In this document: in pieces, positions 7,388-14,839 of the stretch
How the letters are laid out: each line of letters starts with the position of its first letter
Position numbering within the stretch: the first letter of the stretch is position 1
Source of the DNA: Gammaproteobacteria bacterium
GTDB lineage: Bacteria; Pseudomonadota; Gammaproteobacteria; Steroidobacterales; Woeseiaceae
Assembly (NCBI GenBank): GCA_009937505.1
Contig: JAACFJ010000003.1
Location: forward strand, 1 to 43,920
DNA: 43,920 nucleotides
Reading direction: 5' to 3'
Made by a program: the position numbers and the translations under genes
Notes under the pieces: model-generated
What the model saw: only the letters and a program-made list of their open reading frames with translations
Database searches by the model: none
What the model was told of the DNA's origin: nothing

Positions 7388-8257
7388 ATGTTCGAGGCGC
7401 CCGCGTCAGAATATCTCGTACCGTTCGACGGTTCGTTTCGGGTCAGCAAGGCGAGCACGTCGGCATTGACCGAACGCCATCCGCACAGGGGCAAACATCG
7501 CAAGCGTGCGACCGACGCACTGAAGCAGCTGCAACGCGTGCTGGCGGCGGGTGACCGTCATTCAGTACTGCTGGTATTCCAGGCAATGGATGCCGCCGGC
7601 AAGGACAGCACGATCAGGGCCGTCATGCAGGGCGTCGACCCGTCCGGCTGCCAGGTATTCAGCTTCAAGAAGCCGTCAAGTCAGGAGCTCGACCACGATT
7701 TCCTCTGGCGAACGACGAAGTGCCTGCCGGAGCGCGGGCGCATAGGAATTTTTAATCGCAGTCACTACGAGGAAGTGCTCGTCGTTCGTGTGCACCCGCG
7801 AATACTCGCATCACAGAAGATACCGGGCGAGCTGAATCTCGAGACAATCTGGAACGAGCGGCTGCGCTCCATCCGCGAGCACGAAGAGCATCTGGCGCGC
7901 AACGGCACCGTGATCATCAAATTCTGGCTCAACGTTTCCCGCGAGGAACAGAAACGGCGCTTCCTGGCACGACTCGATGACCCGAGCAAGAACTGGAAAT
8001 TCGAACCCCGTGACGTAATCGAACGACAGCACTGGGACGACTACATGCATGCCTACGAGGAGGCGCTCAACGCAACCTCGCGGCCGTGGGCTCCCTGGTA
8101 CGCAATACCCGCCGACAGCAAGTCCTACATGCGGGCGCGTGTCGCGGAAACAATCATCAACGCGCTGGAGAGTATCGGGCTGCGTTACCCGGAACCGAAC
8201 GAGGAGGATCGGGTCGCTTTTGCCGCCGCGCGAGAGGAGCTCGAGAACGGCCAATAG
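7388..8257 (+). CDS. PPK2-family polyphosphate:nucleotide phosphotransferase
   Basis: Transfers phosphate between polyphosphate and a nucleoside mono- or diphosphate. The Walker A-like QAMDAAGKDSTIR (65-77), the FSFKKPSSQELDHDFLWR block and the Walker B region GRIGIFNRSHYEEVL (117-131) are PPK2 signatures, and WKFEPRDVIERQHWDDY fits the lid and C-terminal region. At 289 residues it is a single-domain PPK2. The ATG at 7388 has a strong AGGGGGAA ribosome site; the open frame begins earlier, inside queG. Donor direction and nucleotide preference cannot be read safely. It is probably co-transcribed with queG. Confidence 0.94.
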   Translation: MFEAPASEYLVPFDGSFRVSKASTSALTERHPHRGKHRKRATDALKQLQRVLAAGDRHSVLLVFQAMDAAGKDSTIRAVMQGVDPSGCQVFSFKKPSSQELDHDFLWRTTKCLPERGRIGIFNRSHYEEVLVVRVHPRILASQKIPGELNLETIWNERLRSIREHEEHLARNGTVIIKFWLNVSREEQKRRFLARLDDPSKNWKFEPRDVIERQHWDDYMHAYEEALNATSRPWAPWYAIPADSKSYMRARVAETIINALESIGLRYPEPNEEDRVAFAAAREELENGQ

Positions 8258-8336
8258 CTGCACCTTTACGACGTTGGCTCACCATAATGTGGTCCAGTCG
8301 GCGTTTTTCAGGGACGAAATCCGCGACAATTTGCGC

Positions 8337-9305
8337 ATGGAGCAGGCGTTAGCAATCAACTCGGACTACAAACGCTCGTTACTGCAGGCACTGGAGCTTT
8401 TTCACGGCGTGCGTCCGCACGACGTCCAGGATCTGTTGCAGCGATGCGACCGGCGCGACCTTGCGGCAGGCGAATTGTTGTTGTCGCCGGGCGCGAAAAA
8501 CGAGCACGTCTTCATCGTGCTTTCCGGAGGTCTGAACGTTCACGTAGGCTCGCCGGGCGGGCCCGTTGTTGCCACGATGGAGACCGGCGCCTGTGTGGGT
8601 GAAATGTCGATCATCGAGGACAGGGATCCTTCCGCTTACGTCATCGGCGCGGAAGATACCCACCTGCTCGTCATCCACCAGTCCGTGCTCTGGCAGATGG
8701 TGGATGCTTCACACGAGTTCGCCAAGAACCTGCTCGTGGTCCTGTCGGAGCGCGTTCGCAGCCATAACAAGGTGATTGCAGACAGTTACGGCGAGTTGCG
8801 CAAGATCGAGCGTCACGCCACAACGGATGCCCTGACGGGATTGGGCAATCGGCACTCGATGGAAGATTCGTTTCCTCGCGAGATCCGGCGATGTGTAACT
8901 AACGACGAACCCGTGTCGCTGATCATGGTTGATGTCGACAACTTCAAGGACTTCAACGACCGGTTCGGCCATATCGCCGGGGACCGCGCGCTCTCGGCGG
9001 TTTCGCGCATACTGCGCAAATACTTTCGGCCGCGCGACGTGCTGGTGCGTTACGGCGGCGACGAATTTGCCGTACTGCTGCCGCAGGTAGACGTGGAATC
9101 CGCGCTGGTGATCGCCGACCGGGTTCGCTGCTCGGTCAGCGGCGACACCGGAGACGGTAGCGATTCGCTGATCCAGATTCCCGTCCGCATTTCCATGGGG
9201 GTCGCCGAACTGCCGCCTCACGGTAACCTGGATAACCTTATCAGGGCAGCGGACGCTGCACTGTATCGCGCCAAGCACGCAGGCCGCGACAGGGTCTCCT
9301 TCTAG
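8337..9305 (+). CDS. Diguanylate cyclase with N-terminal cNMP-binding domain
   Basis: Makes cyclic di-GMP from two GTP, presumably controlled by a ligand of its sensor. Residues about 20-135 form a CAP_ED-type cyclic-nucleotide-binding fold (LLSPGAKNEHVFIVLSGGLNV, GACVGEMSIIEDRDPSAYVIG). A short helix leads to a GGDEF domain (about 160-322) with DALTGLGNRH, VDVDNFKDFND and an intact active site YGGDEF (239-244). The product-inhibition site RPRD (231-234) lies five residues upstream, so the cyclase looks active and feedback-controlled. There is no EAL domain. I chose the ATG at 8337 because the frame further upstream overlaps the polyphosphate kinase gene. Its stop codon abuts that of panC. 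Confidence 0.93.
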   Translation: MEQALAINSDYKRSLLQALELFHGVRPHDVQDLLQRCDRRDLAAGELLLSPGAKNEHVFIVLSGGLNVHVGSPGGPVVATMETGACVGEMSIIEDRDPSAYVIGAEDTHLLVIHQSVLWQMVDASHEFAKNLLVVLSERVRSHNKVIADSYGELRKIERHATTDALTGLGNRHSMEDSFPREIRRCVTNDEPVSLIMVDVDNFKDFNDRFGHIAGDRALSAVSRILRKYFRPRDVLVRYGGDEFAVLLPQVDVESALVIADRVRCSVSGDTGDGSDSLIQIPVRISMGVAELPPHGNLDNLIRAADAALYRAKHAGRDRVSF

Positions 9306-10154
9306 CTAGATAGTTATTACAATATTGTCGATCAGGCGCGCCTTGCCGAGATGCGCGGCCGCCAGCACCACGATTTCGTCGCAGTCTCTGTCGGGCGGCT
9401 CGAGATTCTCGGCACGGCGTATCGCGACGTAGTCCGGCACGAATCCAGCGGCTTCGAGCCCGGCCCACGCGTCGTTCTCGAGTTGATCGAAATCCCGCTT
9501 GCCGTTCTGAAGTTCCTTACAGATCTTTTCCAACGACGCATGCAGCTGCGGCGCAATCGCCCGCTCCGACTCGCTCAGGTACTGGTTGCGCGAACTCATG
9601 GCGAGGCCGTCTGCTTCGCGCATGGTGGGCGCAGTGATAACCCTGATCGGCAGGCTGAGGTCGGCCGTCATGTGGCGAATCACCAGTTGCTGCTGGTAAT
9701 CCTTTTGTCCGAACACGGCGACGTCCGGCTGAACGAGCGCGAACAGACGTGCGACGACCGTCGTTACGCCGTCAAAGTGGCCGGGCCGCGACGCGCCGCA
9801 GAAATTCCTGGTCAGTCCGGGCACGGACACCACGGTGGCTTTGTCGATACCGAACGGATATACGGTGGCGACATCGGGCGTAAACAGCACGTCGGCCTCG
9901 AGTTTCTTCAGCCGCTGCGTGTCTCGCTTCAGGGTTCGCGGGTAGTCGTCGAAGTCCTCATCTTCACCGAATTGTGTGGGGTTCACGAACACGGTTACCA
10001 CGACGCGTTCGGCATGCTGCCTGGCGAGGTCGACAAGGCTCAGGTGGCCTGCGTGGAGATTACCCATGGTCGGTACGAGGGCGACATGGTCCCCGTGGTG
10101 GCGCCAGCTCTCGTGCAGCTCGCGCAACTCGTCCCTCGTACTAACTATTTGCAT
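9306..10154 (-). CDS. panC: Pantothenate synthetase
   Basis: Joins pantoate and beta-alanine using ATP in coenzyme A synthesis. It has the HIGH-type MGNLHAGHLSLV, FVNPTQFGEDEDFDDYPRT, GQKDYQQ and the MSSRNQYLS motif. It is 282 residues from the ATG at 10154, with GGACGAG upstream; a TTG at 10166 is also in frame. It lies 15 bases after panB and is the last gene of the pcnB-folK-dgk-panB-panC run. Its TAG stop directly abuts the TAG of the convergent diguanylate cyclase gene. Confidence 0.97.
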   Translation of the reverse strand: MQIVSTRDELRELHESWRHHGDHVALVPTMGNLHAGHLSLVDLARQHAERVVVTVFVNPTQFGEDEDFDDYPRTLKRDTQRLKKLEADVLFTPDVATVYPFGIDKATVVSVPGLTRNFCGASRPGHFDGVTTVVARLFALVQPDVAVFGQKDYQQQLVIRHMTADLSLPIRVITAPTMREADGLAMSSRNQYLSESERAIAPQLHASLEKICKELQNGKRDFDQLENDAWAGLEAAGFVPDYVAIRRAENLEPPDRDCDEIVVLAAAHLGKARLIDNIVITI

Positions 10155-10169
10155 CGGCTCGTCCAAACG

Positions 10170-11000
10170 TCAGGAGAAGCAGTGCTCGGGGGCCGGGTAG
10201 CTGCGGTCCTTCACGGCCGTAACGTAGGAGCGAATGGCATCGAGCGGCGACGAATGCCCGACCTGGAAATTCTTGACGAAACGCGGCGTCTTGCCCTGTG
10301 TGATATCGAGAATGTCGTATAGCACCAGGATCTGGCCATCGACATCGGGTCCGGCCCCGATCCCGATAACGGGCACGTCGAGCACGTCCCGAATGGACTG
10401 CCCCAGTTCGCTGGGCACGCATTCCAGCAAAACGATATCGGCGCCTGCATCCTGGAGTTTTTTCGCCGTCCGCTGCATGTCCTTCGCCTTGTCTGCCTCC
10501 CTTCCCTGCACACGAAACCCGCCGATCTTGTGCACGGACTGGGGCTTCAGCCCGAGGTGCGCGCAGACAGGAATATCGTGGCGCGCTAGATGCTCGACGA
10601 TTTCGATCTGGCCTTCGCCACCTTCCAGCTTGATCATCATCGCGCCGCCTTCCTGCATCATGCGGACCGAATTCTCGAGCGCCTGATCGGGATTCGCATA
10701 ACTCATGAACGGCATGTCGGCGACAAGAAACGCACGTCGTAACCCTCGCGCAACGGCGCGGGAGTGATACACGATGTCATTCACAGTCACCGGGACCGTC
10801 GTATCGTGGCCCTGGATAACCATACCCAGCGAGTCGCCCACGAGCACAAGATCCACGCCTGCAGCATCCACGAGAACGGCGAAGCTCGCGTCGTAGGCGG
10901 TCAGGCACGCAATCGGTTCGCCCTCGTCCTTCATCTTGCGCAACGTAGAGACATTGACGGGCGGTTCCGACATGCCCCTTTGCTCAAGCTGGGTATACAT
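10170..11000 (-). CDS. panB: 3-methyl-2-oxobutanoate hydroxymethyltransferase
   Basis: Adds a hydroxymethyl group from methylene-tetrahydrofolate to ketoisovalerate, giving ketopantoate. The motifs LTAYDASFAVLVDAAGVD, VLVGDSLGMV, HDTTVPVT, VVADMPFMSY-like FLVADMPFMSY, MIKLEGG, HLGLKPQS and GIGAGPDVDGQ are all present. It is 276 residues from the ATG at 11000, which has GGAG upstream; the second ATG at 10973 with AGGGG close upstream is a plausible alternative. It lies between the deoxynucleoside kinase gene and panC. Confidence 0.97.
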   Translation of the reverse strand: MYTQLEQRGMSEPPVNVSTLRKMKDEGEPIACLTAYDASFAVLVDAAGVDLVLVGDSLGMVIQGHDTTVPVTVNDIVYHSRAVARGLRRAFLVADMPFMSYANPDQALENSVRMMQEGGAMMIKLEGGEGQIEIVEHLARHDIPVCAHLGLKPQSVHKIGGFRVQGREADKAKDMQRTAKKLQDAGADIVLLECVPSELGQSIRDVLDVPVIGIGAGPDVDGQILVLYDILDITQGKTPRFVKNFQVGHSSPLDAIRSYVTAVKDRSYPAPEHCFS

Positions 11001-11036
11001 TAGCGAATCTCCGTGAAAAGCTCGGGGCGGACGCAG

Positions 11037-11711
11037 TCAGGCCAGTGCAGCCGCCGTCGGATTGAAGAAATGGCGCCCGCCGGTCGTACGTTCGATCTGG
11101 CGAAATAGCTGCTGGTAATCCGCGTCATTGTTGACAGGATCGATCTGCGACGCATTCACAATGAGAAGTGGTCCGTCGTTATACGCGTGAAAGAAGCGTG
11201 CGTAAATATCCGCGAGCTGTTCGAGGTATGTACGGTCGATCATCCCTTCGAAGCCAACGCCACGACGGACGATGCGTTCGAAAAGGACGTCGACGGACGC
11301 CTGCAGATAAATGACGAGATCAGGCACCGGAGCCTCGACCGCCAATTGGTCGGCGATTTGCTCGTAGAGTGCGAACTCGTCTGCGTCGAGGTTGAGCTCG
11401 GCGAACAGGCGATCCTTGGCGAACAGGTAGTCGCAAATACGGACCGTGGCGAACATGTCCGTCTGCCGAAGCTGCTCGATCTGGCGCGCTCTGGAAAACA
11501 GGAAAAACATCTGGGTCGGTAAGGCTGCCGACCTGCCTTCCGTATAGAAACGCTCGAGAAAGGGATTCTCGAAGGCCTCCTCCAGTATCAATTCGCCGGA
11601 GAGACTCTTCGCGAGTCGTTTCGCCAGCGCAGTCTTGCCTGCACCGATGGGACCCTCGACGACGATATAGCGGGGGCTGCCAGCACCTTGGGTGGAACTG
11701 CGGGTCGACAC
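11037..11711 (-). CDS. Deoxynucleoside kinase (dGK/dCK family)
   Basis: Phosphorylates a deoxynucleoside, probably deoxyguanosine or deoxyadenosine, for dNTP salvage. It has the P-loop VVEGPIGAGKTALAKRL near the N-terminus, EEAFENPFLERFY, MFFLFSRARQIEQL and the CDYLFAKDRLFA segment of the PF01712 family. I chose the GTG at 11711, which has ACAGGA eight bases upstream; a TTG at 11732 would overlap folK. A kinase of this family commonly sits between folK and panB in gammaproteobacteria. Substrate preference cannot be told from the sequence. Confidence 0.9.
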   Translation of the reverse strand: MSTRSSTQGAGSPRYIVVEGPIGAGKTALAKRLAKSLSGELILEEAFENPFLERFYTEGRSAALPTQMFFLFSRARQIEQLRQTDMFATVRICDYLFAKDRLFAELNLDADEFALYEQIADQLAVEAPVPDLVIYLQASVDVLFERIVRRGVGFEGMIDRTYLEQLADIYARFFHAYNDGPLLIVNASQIDPVNNDADYQQLFRQIERTTGGRHFFNPTAAALA

Positions 11712-11724
11712 AATGTCATTCCTG

Positions 11725-12219
11725 TCAGGCAATTCTTGAAATCCGCGGCTCGCTTCTGTTTACCGGCAGGTCGCGGACGCGGCCGAGCCCCGGTATCTCG
11801 AAGTCGGGCGCGATTTCACGTAACGGCAACAATACAAAATTTCGCGAAGCGATGCCCGGATGGGGAACGGCGAGGCCAGGCTCGTCGATCGAGAGGCCGC
11901 CGTAAGCAAGGAGGTCGAGGTCCAGCACGCGGGGACCCCAGTGGGCTTCACCCCGCTCACGACCCCGCGAGCGCTCGATCGCCTGCAGTTGTTCGAGCAG
12001 CGTGCGAGCGTCCAGGCCTGTCATTACAAGAGCCGCGGCATTGACATAGTCAGGCTGCTCGATTCCACCCAGCGGCGCCGACCGGTAGAGAGAGGATGTC
12101 GCTAACACCCGCGTCTCGTCTATCGCGTCGAGCATGTCGAGCGCAGTGTCAATCTGGTGCGCGGGACCGTCGAGGTTGCTGCCGAGGCCAACGAGGGCCT
12201 CTGCGCCCCCTTCACTCAC
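11725..12219 (-). CDS. folK: 2-amino-4-hydroxy-6-hydroxymethyldihydropteridine pyrophosphokinase
   Basis: Transfers pyrophosphate from ATP to 6-hydroxymethyl-dihydropterin in folate synthesis. The signatures LVGLGSNLDGP, SSLYRSAPLGG, PDYVNAA and HWGPRVLDLDLLAYGG are present. At 164 residues it is of usual length. The GTG start overlaps the pcnB TGA (GTGA), and there is a 13-base gap to the kinase start chosen downstream. Part of a tight minus-strand operon. Confidence 0.97.
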   Translation of the reverse strand: MSEGGAEALVGLGSNLDGPAHQIDTALDMLDAIDETRVLATSSLYRSAPLGGIEQPDYVNAAALVMTGLDARTLLEQLQAIERSRGRERGEAHWGPRVLDLDLLAYGGLSIDEPGLAVPHPGIASRNFVLLPLREIAPDFEIPGLGRVRDLPVNRSEPRISRIA

Positions 12220-13535
12220 GACGATTGTCCCGCCTTCGGACGGCGCTTGCGGCGACCGCTCCGCCGCCTCGCGCGCGGGTTCCGATGGATCTGGAAGGCC
12301 TCTGCACGGTCGTCCGGCGACCGCTCTTGCACGTCGGTCCAGAATCGGGCGAGTTCGTGGTCGAATTGACCGACTTCGGCCAACAGCATCATGAAATCAT
12401 AGGCGGCGCGAAAGCGCCGGTGATTCAGCAGGTTCATCGCCCGCTTGCCGCGCGTTGCGGTAAATCGCGGCTGCAAGGCGATCATTTCACGCATCGGCAC
12501 CGTAAAACGGCGCGGGATGGACACCCGTCTCTGCTGTTGTCCCGCGAGTTCGTAGGATGCCAGGCTCAACGCCTGGGATTCGGACATCTTCTCTTCCGAG
12601 CGTCGTATGGCAGCAAGCCGTCTGGCTGGCGCCCAGAAGAACACGCCGAGGAGAAACATCGGCGTCACCGACTTGCCCGCATCAACTCGTTTGTCCGTAT
12701 TCCTGAGTGCCGCCCGCACGAAGTCGGCGAATGCCTCGTCCCCGGCAAATTCCTGATCGACGGCCGGGAACAACTGCGCGAACAATCCGTACTCCCGCAG
12801 CATGTCAAAGGTCCGCTCGGCGTGACCGGCCTGAAACAGTTTGAGGAACTCGTCGAAGAGTCGTGCAGCCGGAACGTTGGCAAGCAACTCCACGTTGTTG
12901 CGTATGGCCTTGCTAACGGACTCGTCGACCGTGAATTCGAGCTTCGCCGCAAACCGCACGGCACGCAGCATGCGCACCGGGTCCTCGCGGAGTCGCTGAT
13001 CGGCATCGCCGATCAGGACGATATGTTTCTGCTTGACGTCCTCGGCGCCGCCGACGAAGTCCCAGATGCTGTGGTCCGCGATGTTGTAGTAGAGCGCATT
13101 GCACGTGAAATCACGGCGCCAGACATCTTCTTCGATGCTGCCGTACACATTGTCGCGGATGATTCGGCCTTCGTCGTCGTGCGCGTGATCATCGTCCGCG
13201 TGATTGGCGGCAGCCCGAAACGTCGCAACCTCGATGATCTCCCGGCCGAAGCGCACGTGCGCGAGCCTGAAGCGCCGCCCGATGAGGCGGCAATTCGAGA
13301 ACAAGGCGCGTACCTCATCCGGGGTTGCGTCCGTGGCAACGTCGAAGTCCTTGGGATGCAACCCCACCAGTGCGTCGCGTACACAACCGCCGACCAGGAA
13401 CGCCTGATAACCGGATTTATGTAATCGGTACAGTACCTTAAGCGCACTCTTGGAGACTTCGTCCCGGGACACGCCGTGGGCTGAGCGGGGGATGATTTTG
13501 GGACCTTTCGATGCAGGTTTCCCGCTGTTTTTCAA
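12216..13535 (-). CDS. pcnB: Poly(A) polymerase I
   Basis: Adds 3' poly(A) tails that mark RNAs for decay. It has the nucleotidyltransferase signature FLVGGCVRDALVG with PKDFDVATDATPDEV, followed by RRFRLAHVRFG, the FTCNALYYN block and FDMLREYGLFAQLFP. A basic tail (RRRSGRRKRRPK) ends the protein. It is 439 residues. The start is a TTG at 13535 with GGAA upstream; the family's N-terminal IPRSAHGVSRDEVS begins soon after and no ATG or GTG is available before it. Weak starts limit this enzyme in E. coli too, where pcnB uses AUU. Divergent from tRNA-Glu. Confidence 0.96.
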   Translation of the reverse strand: MKNSGKPASKGPKIIPRSAHGVSRDEVSKSALKVLYRLHKSGYQAFLVGGCVRDALVGLHPKDFDVATDATPDEVRALFSNCRLIGRRFRLAHVRFGREIIEVATFRAAANHADDDHAHDDEGRIIRDNVYGSIEEDVWRRDFTCNALYYNIADHSIWDFVGGAEDVKQKHIVLIGDADQRLREDPVRMLRAVRFAAKLEFTVDESVSKAIRNNVELLANVPAARLFDEFLKLFQAGHAERTFDMLREYGLFAQLFPAVDQEFAGDEAFADFVRAALRNTDKRVDAGKSVTPMFLLGVFFWAPARRLAAIRRSEEKMSESQALSLASYELAGQQQRRVSIPRRFTVPMREMIALQPRFTATRGKRAMNLLNHRRFRAAYDFMMLLAEVGQFDHELARFWTDVQERSPDDRAEAFQIHRNPRARRRSGRRKRRPKAGQSS

Positions 13536-13546
13536 ATGATTTCCGC

Positions 13547-13574
13547 TTGAGGATTAAGTATGCGGCCGTATAAT
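13547..13574 (+). promoter_or_regulatory. Promoter of tRNA-Glu
   Basis: TTGAGG (13547-13552), a 16-base spacer and a consensus TATAAT (13569-13574) lie 43 bases before the tRNA. The downstream discriminator is rich in G and C (AGCAGCCCC), typical of promoters under stringent control. A small hairpin (CTGCCC/GGGCAG, 13583-13599) lies in the leader and would be removed during 5' processing. Confidence 0.65.
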
Positions 13575-13616
13575 AGCAGCCCCTGCCCAACCGGGGCAGA
13601 CAAAAACGCGTTCTCC

Positions 13617-13692
13617 GCTCCCTTCGTCTAGCGGTTTAGGACGCCGCCCTCTCACGGCGGTAACAGGGGTTCGAATCCCCTAGGGAGTGCCA
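13617..13692 (+). tRNA. tRNA-Glu (anticodon CUC)
   Basis: A 76-base cloverleaf including an encoded CCA (13690-13692). The acceptor arms GCTCCCT and AGGGAGT pair with a terminal G-U. The anticodon stem CCGCC/GGCGG encloses the loop CTCTCAC, giving anticodon CTC. The T-arm is AGGGG-TTCGAAT-CCCCT. Its last 19 bases plus two flanking bases are duplicated 178 bases downstream. Confidence 0.97.
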
Positions 13693-13694
13693 AT
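13674..13694 (+). repeat. 3' end of tRNA-Glu, first copy of a 21-base direct repeat
   Basis: The 21 bases from the T-loop through CCA and two flanking bases are identical to 13852-13872. Duplication of a tRNA 3' end is the classical trace of site-specific integration at a tRNA gene (attB/attL). No integrase gene is present in the window. Confidence 0.8.
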
Positions 13695-13736
13695 CAAATG
13701 AATGGGCCCGCCTTGTGCGGGCCTATTTATTTGATT
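13693..13736 (+). terminator. Terminator after tRNA-Glu
   Basis: A long hairpin: GGCCCGC/GCGGGCC with loop CTTGT, extended outward by ATCAAATgAAT against ATTtATTTGAT with one mismatch, so the stem spans about 18 base pairs. A T-rich segment (TATTTATTT) follows the core. It should stop transcripts from both sides. Confidence 0.75.
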
Positions 13737-13765
13737 TGCTCTGCCTATGGAGGAAGCGGTTCACT

Positions 13766-13852
13766 GGTTCGAGCCGAGGCCGGCGCAGCCGGCCGACAGA
13801 CGCACGAGCACAGCGAGTGCGCCCGAAGGGCAAGCCGCGAAGCGGCGAGTCA
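13766..13852 (+). repeat. Multi-hairpin insert in a duplicated tRNA T-loop
   Basis: GGTTCGA (13766-13772) matches the 5' half of the tRNA-Glu T-arm, and ATCCCCTAGG from 13853 matches its 3' half, but about 80 bases separate them. Those bases fold into four consecutive small hairpins: 13778-13794 (7-bp stem, loop GCA), 13801-13821 (CGCAC/GTGCG with internal tandem G-A pairs and loop ACA), 13821-13831 (GCCC-GAA-GGGC) and 13834-13846 (GCCGC-GAA-GCGGC). Three of the four have GNA triloops. I do not recognise it as a named family. Confidence 0.6.
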
Positions 13853-13872
13853 ATCCCCTAGGGAGTGCCAAT
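13852..13872 (+). repeat. Second copy of the tRNA-Glu 3' end
   Basis: This copy is identical over 21 bases to 13674-13694. The TAG stop and last codons (GTP) of the minus-strand kinase gene are made from this sequence, so the kinase gene abuts the putative attachment site. Confidence 0.8.
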
Positions 13873-14757
13873 GAAGTCAATTACTTCATCGTACCCTGGC
13901 GAATTCAACGCGCCCGGAAACCGAGTACAAACAATACCCGCAAGCGCTGCAGCAAATTCAACCGTCTTCGAGTCGTCCCATCCGTGCAGGAACCCGAACA
14001 CGATACCGGCCCTGAAGGAGTCTCCAGCGGCGCTTGTGTCGATGGCATTGACCGAATATGCGGGCTTCTTGCCAATGACCGTGCCCGGTCTGCCATACCA
14101 GACCTCTTTCTCGCCAAACGTAAATACGACCAGGCCATCAGTCGCGTTCAGATAGGCTTGAAACAGATCCTCGAGCCGATGATCAGCATATTTCCATTGA
14201 ATGTAGTTGTCCGATATGACCACGGCAGAGGCATACTCGAGGAGCGGATCGTCATGAAGACAATCGATCGTGACAACAGGTATGCCAGCGTCGCAGCCGA
14301 CTTCTGCAACACGAAGGGATGCCTTGCCAAAGAATGGATCGAGACAAATGACCTTTGCCTGCCGGACATCTTCGGGTCTCGGCATGTTCCAGTCTTCCCG
14401 TTCCAGGAGCCGACCGTATCCGCCAAAAATTGTTCGCGTTTTATCCGCGGCGAATACGACCTCGAGTACGCCCCGATAATCCTCCCTCAGGGGAAGCCTC
14501 GAAGTATCAACGCCGGACCGGTCCAGCAGAGCCCTGGTTCGTGTTCCTCGATCATCGTTACCCAGCCAGTTTCCGTCCAACTTGACTCGCACTCCGAGGC
14601 GGGCCAGGACGATTGACGAATTTGCTGCCTCCCCGCCGACCATATACTGAACATCGTCAATCTCTGAATAGCCGTCAGGAACTGGAAAATCACCTTTGAA
14701 CACGTACAAGGTGCTTGACGCCACTACACCGTATGAATAAACGTCGCAGGCACTCAT
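13858..14757 (-). CDS. PfkB-family carbohydrate kinase
   Basis: A ribokinase-fold sugar or nucleoside kinase of unknown substrate. It has GGEAANSSIVLARLG (41-55) of the first PfkB signature and DTSAAGDSFRAG (240-251) of the second, with catalytic Asp 246; the Ala-Ala variant of the anion hole is also seen in KdgK. It is 299 residues, full length. The ATG at 14757 has no good Shine-Dalgarno. Base composition appears lower in G+C than the flanking housekeeping genes. Its stop codon lies in the duplicated tRNA-Glu 3' end, so it is likely acquired or rearranged DNA. A TTGACA (14795 to 14790, minus strand) upstream has no good -10. Confidence 0.88.
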   Translation of the reverse strand: MSACDVYSYGVVASSTLYVFKGDFPVPDGYSEIDDVQYMVGGEAANSSIVLARLGVRVKLDGNWLGNDDRGTRTRALLDRSGVDTSRLPLREDYRGVLEVVFAADKTRTIFGGYGRLLEREDWNMPRPEDVRQAKVICLDPFFGKASLRVAEVGCDAGIPVVTIDCLHDDPLLEYASAVVISDNYIQWKYADHRLEDLFQAYLNATDGLVVFTFGEKEVWYGRPGTVIGKKPAYSVNAIDTSAAGDSFRAGIVFGFLHGWDDSKTVEFAAALAGIVCTRFPGALNSPGYDEVIDFIGTP

Positions 14758-14839
14758 GGATGGGGATTTCTCATTGCACTCGGGGCAGTTGTCAAATCTT
14801 GCCCTGGATCACTGCCCTCCACTATCGGTCGGGCAGAAA

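Noticed and set aside
12096-13424. 442-codon open frame on the plus strand
   Set aside because: Antisense to pcnB and folK; composition is the mirror of their codons and no domain is visible.
13741-13872. CRISPR-like or second tRNA gene
   Set aside because: There are no regularly spaced repeats, and the second tRNA copy lacks acceptor 5' strand, D-arm and anticodon arm, so it is not a functional tRNA.
13747-14616. 289-codon plus-strand frame across the tRNA repeat and the kinase gene
   Set aside because: It runs through the hairpin cluster and antisense to the PfkB gene, whose motifs are clear; the translation shows no family features.
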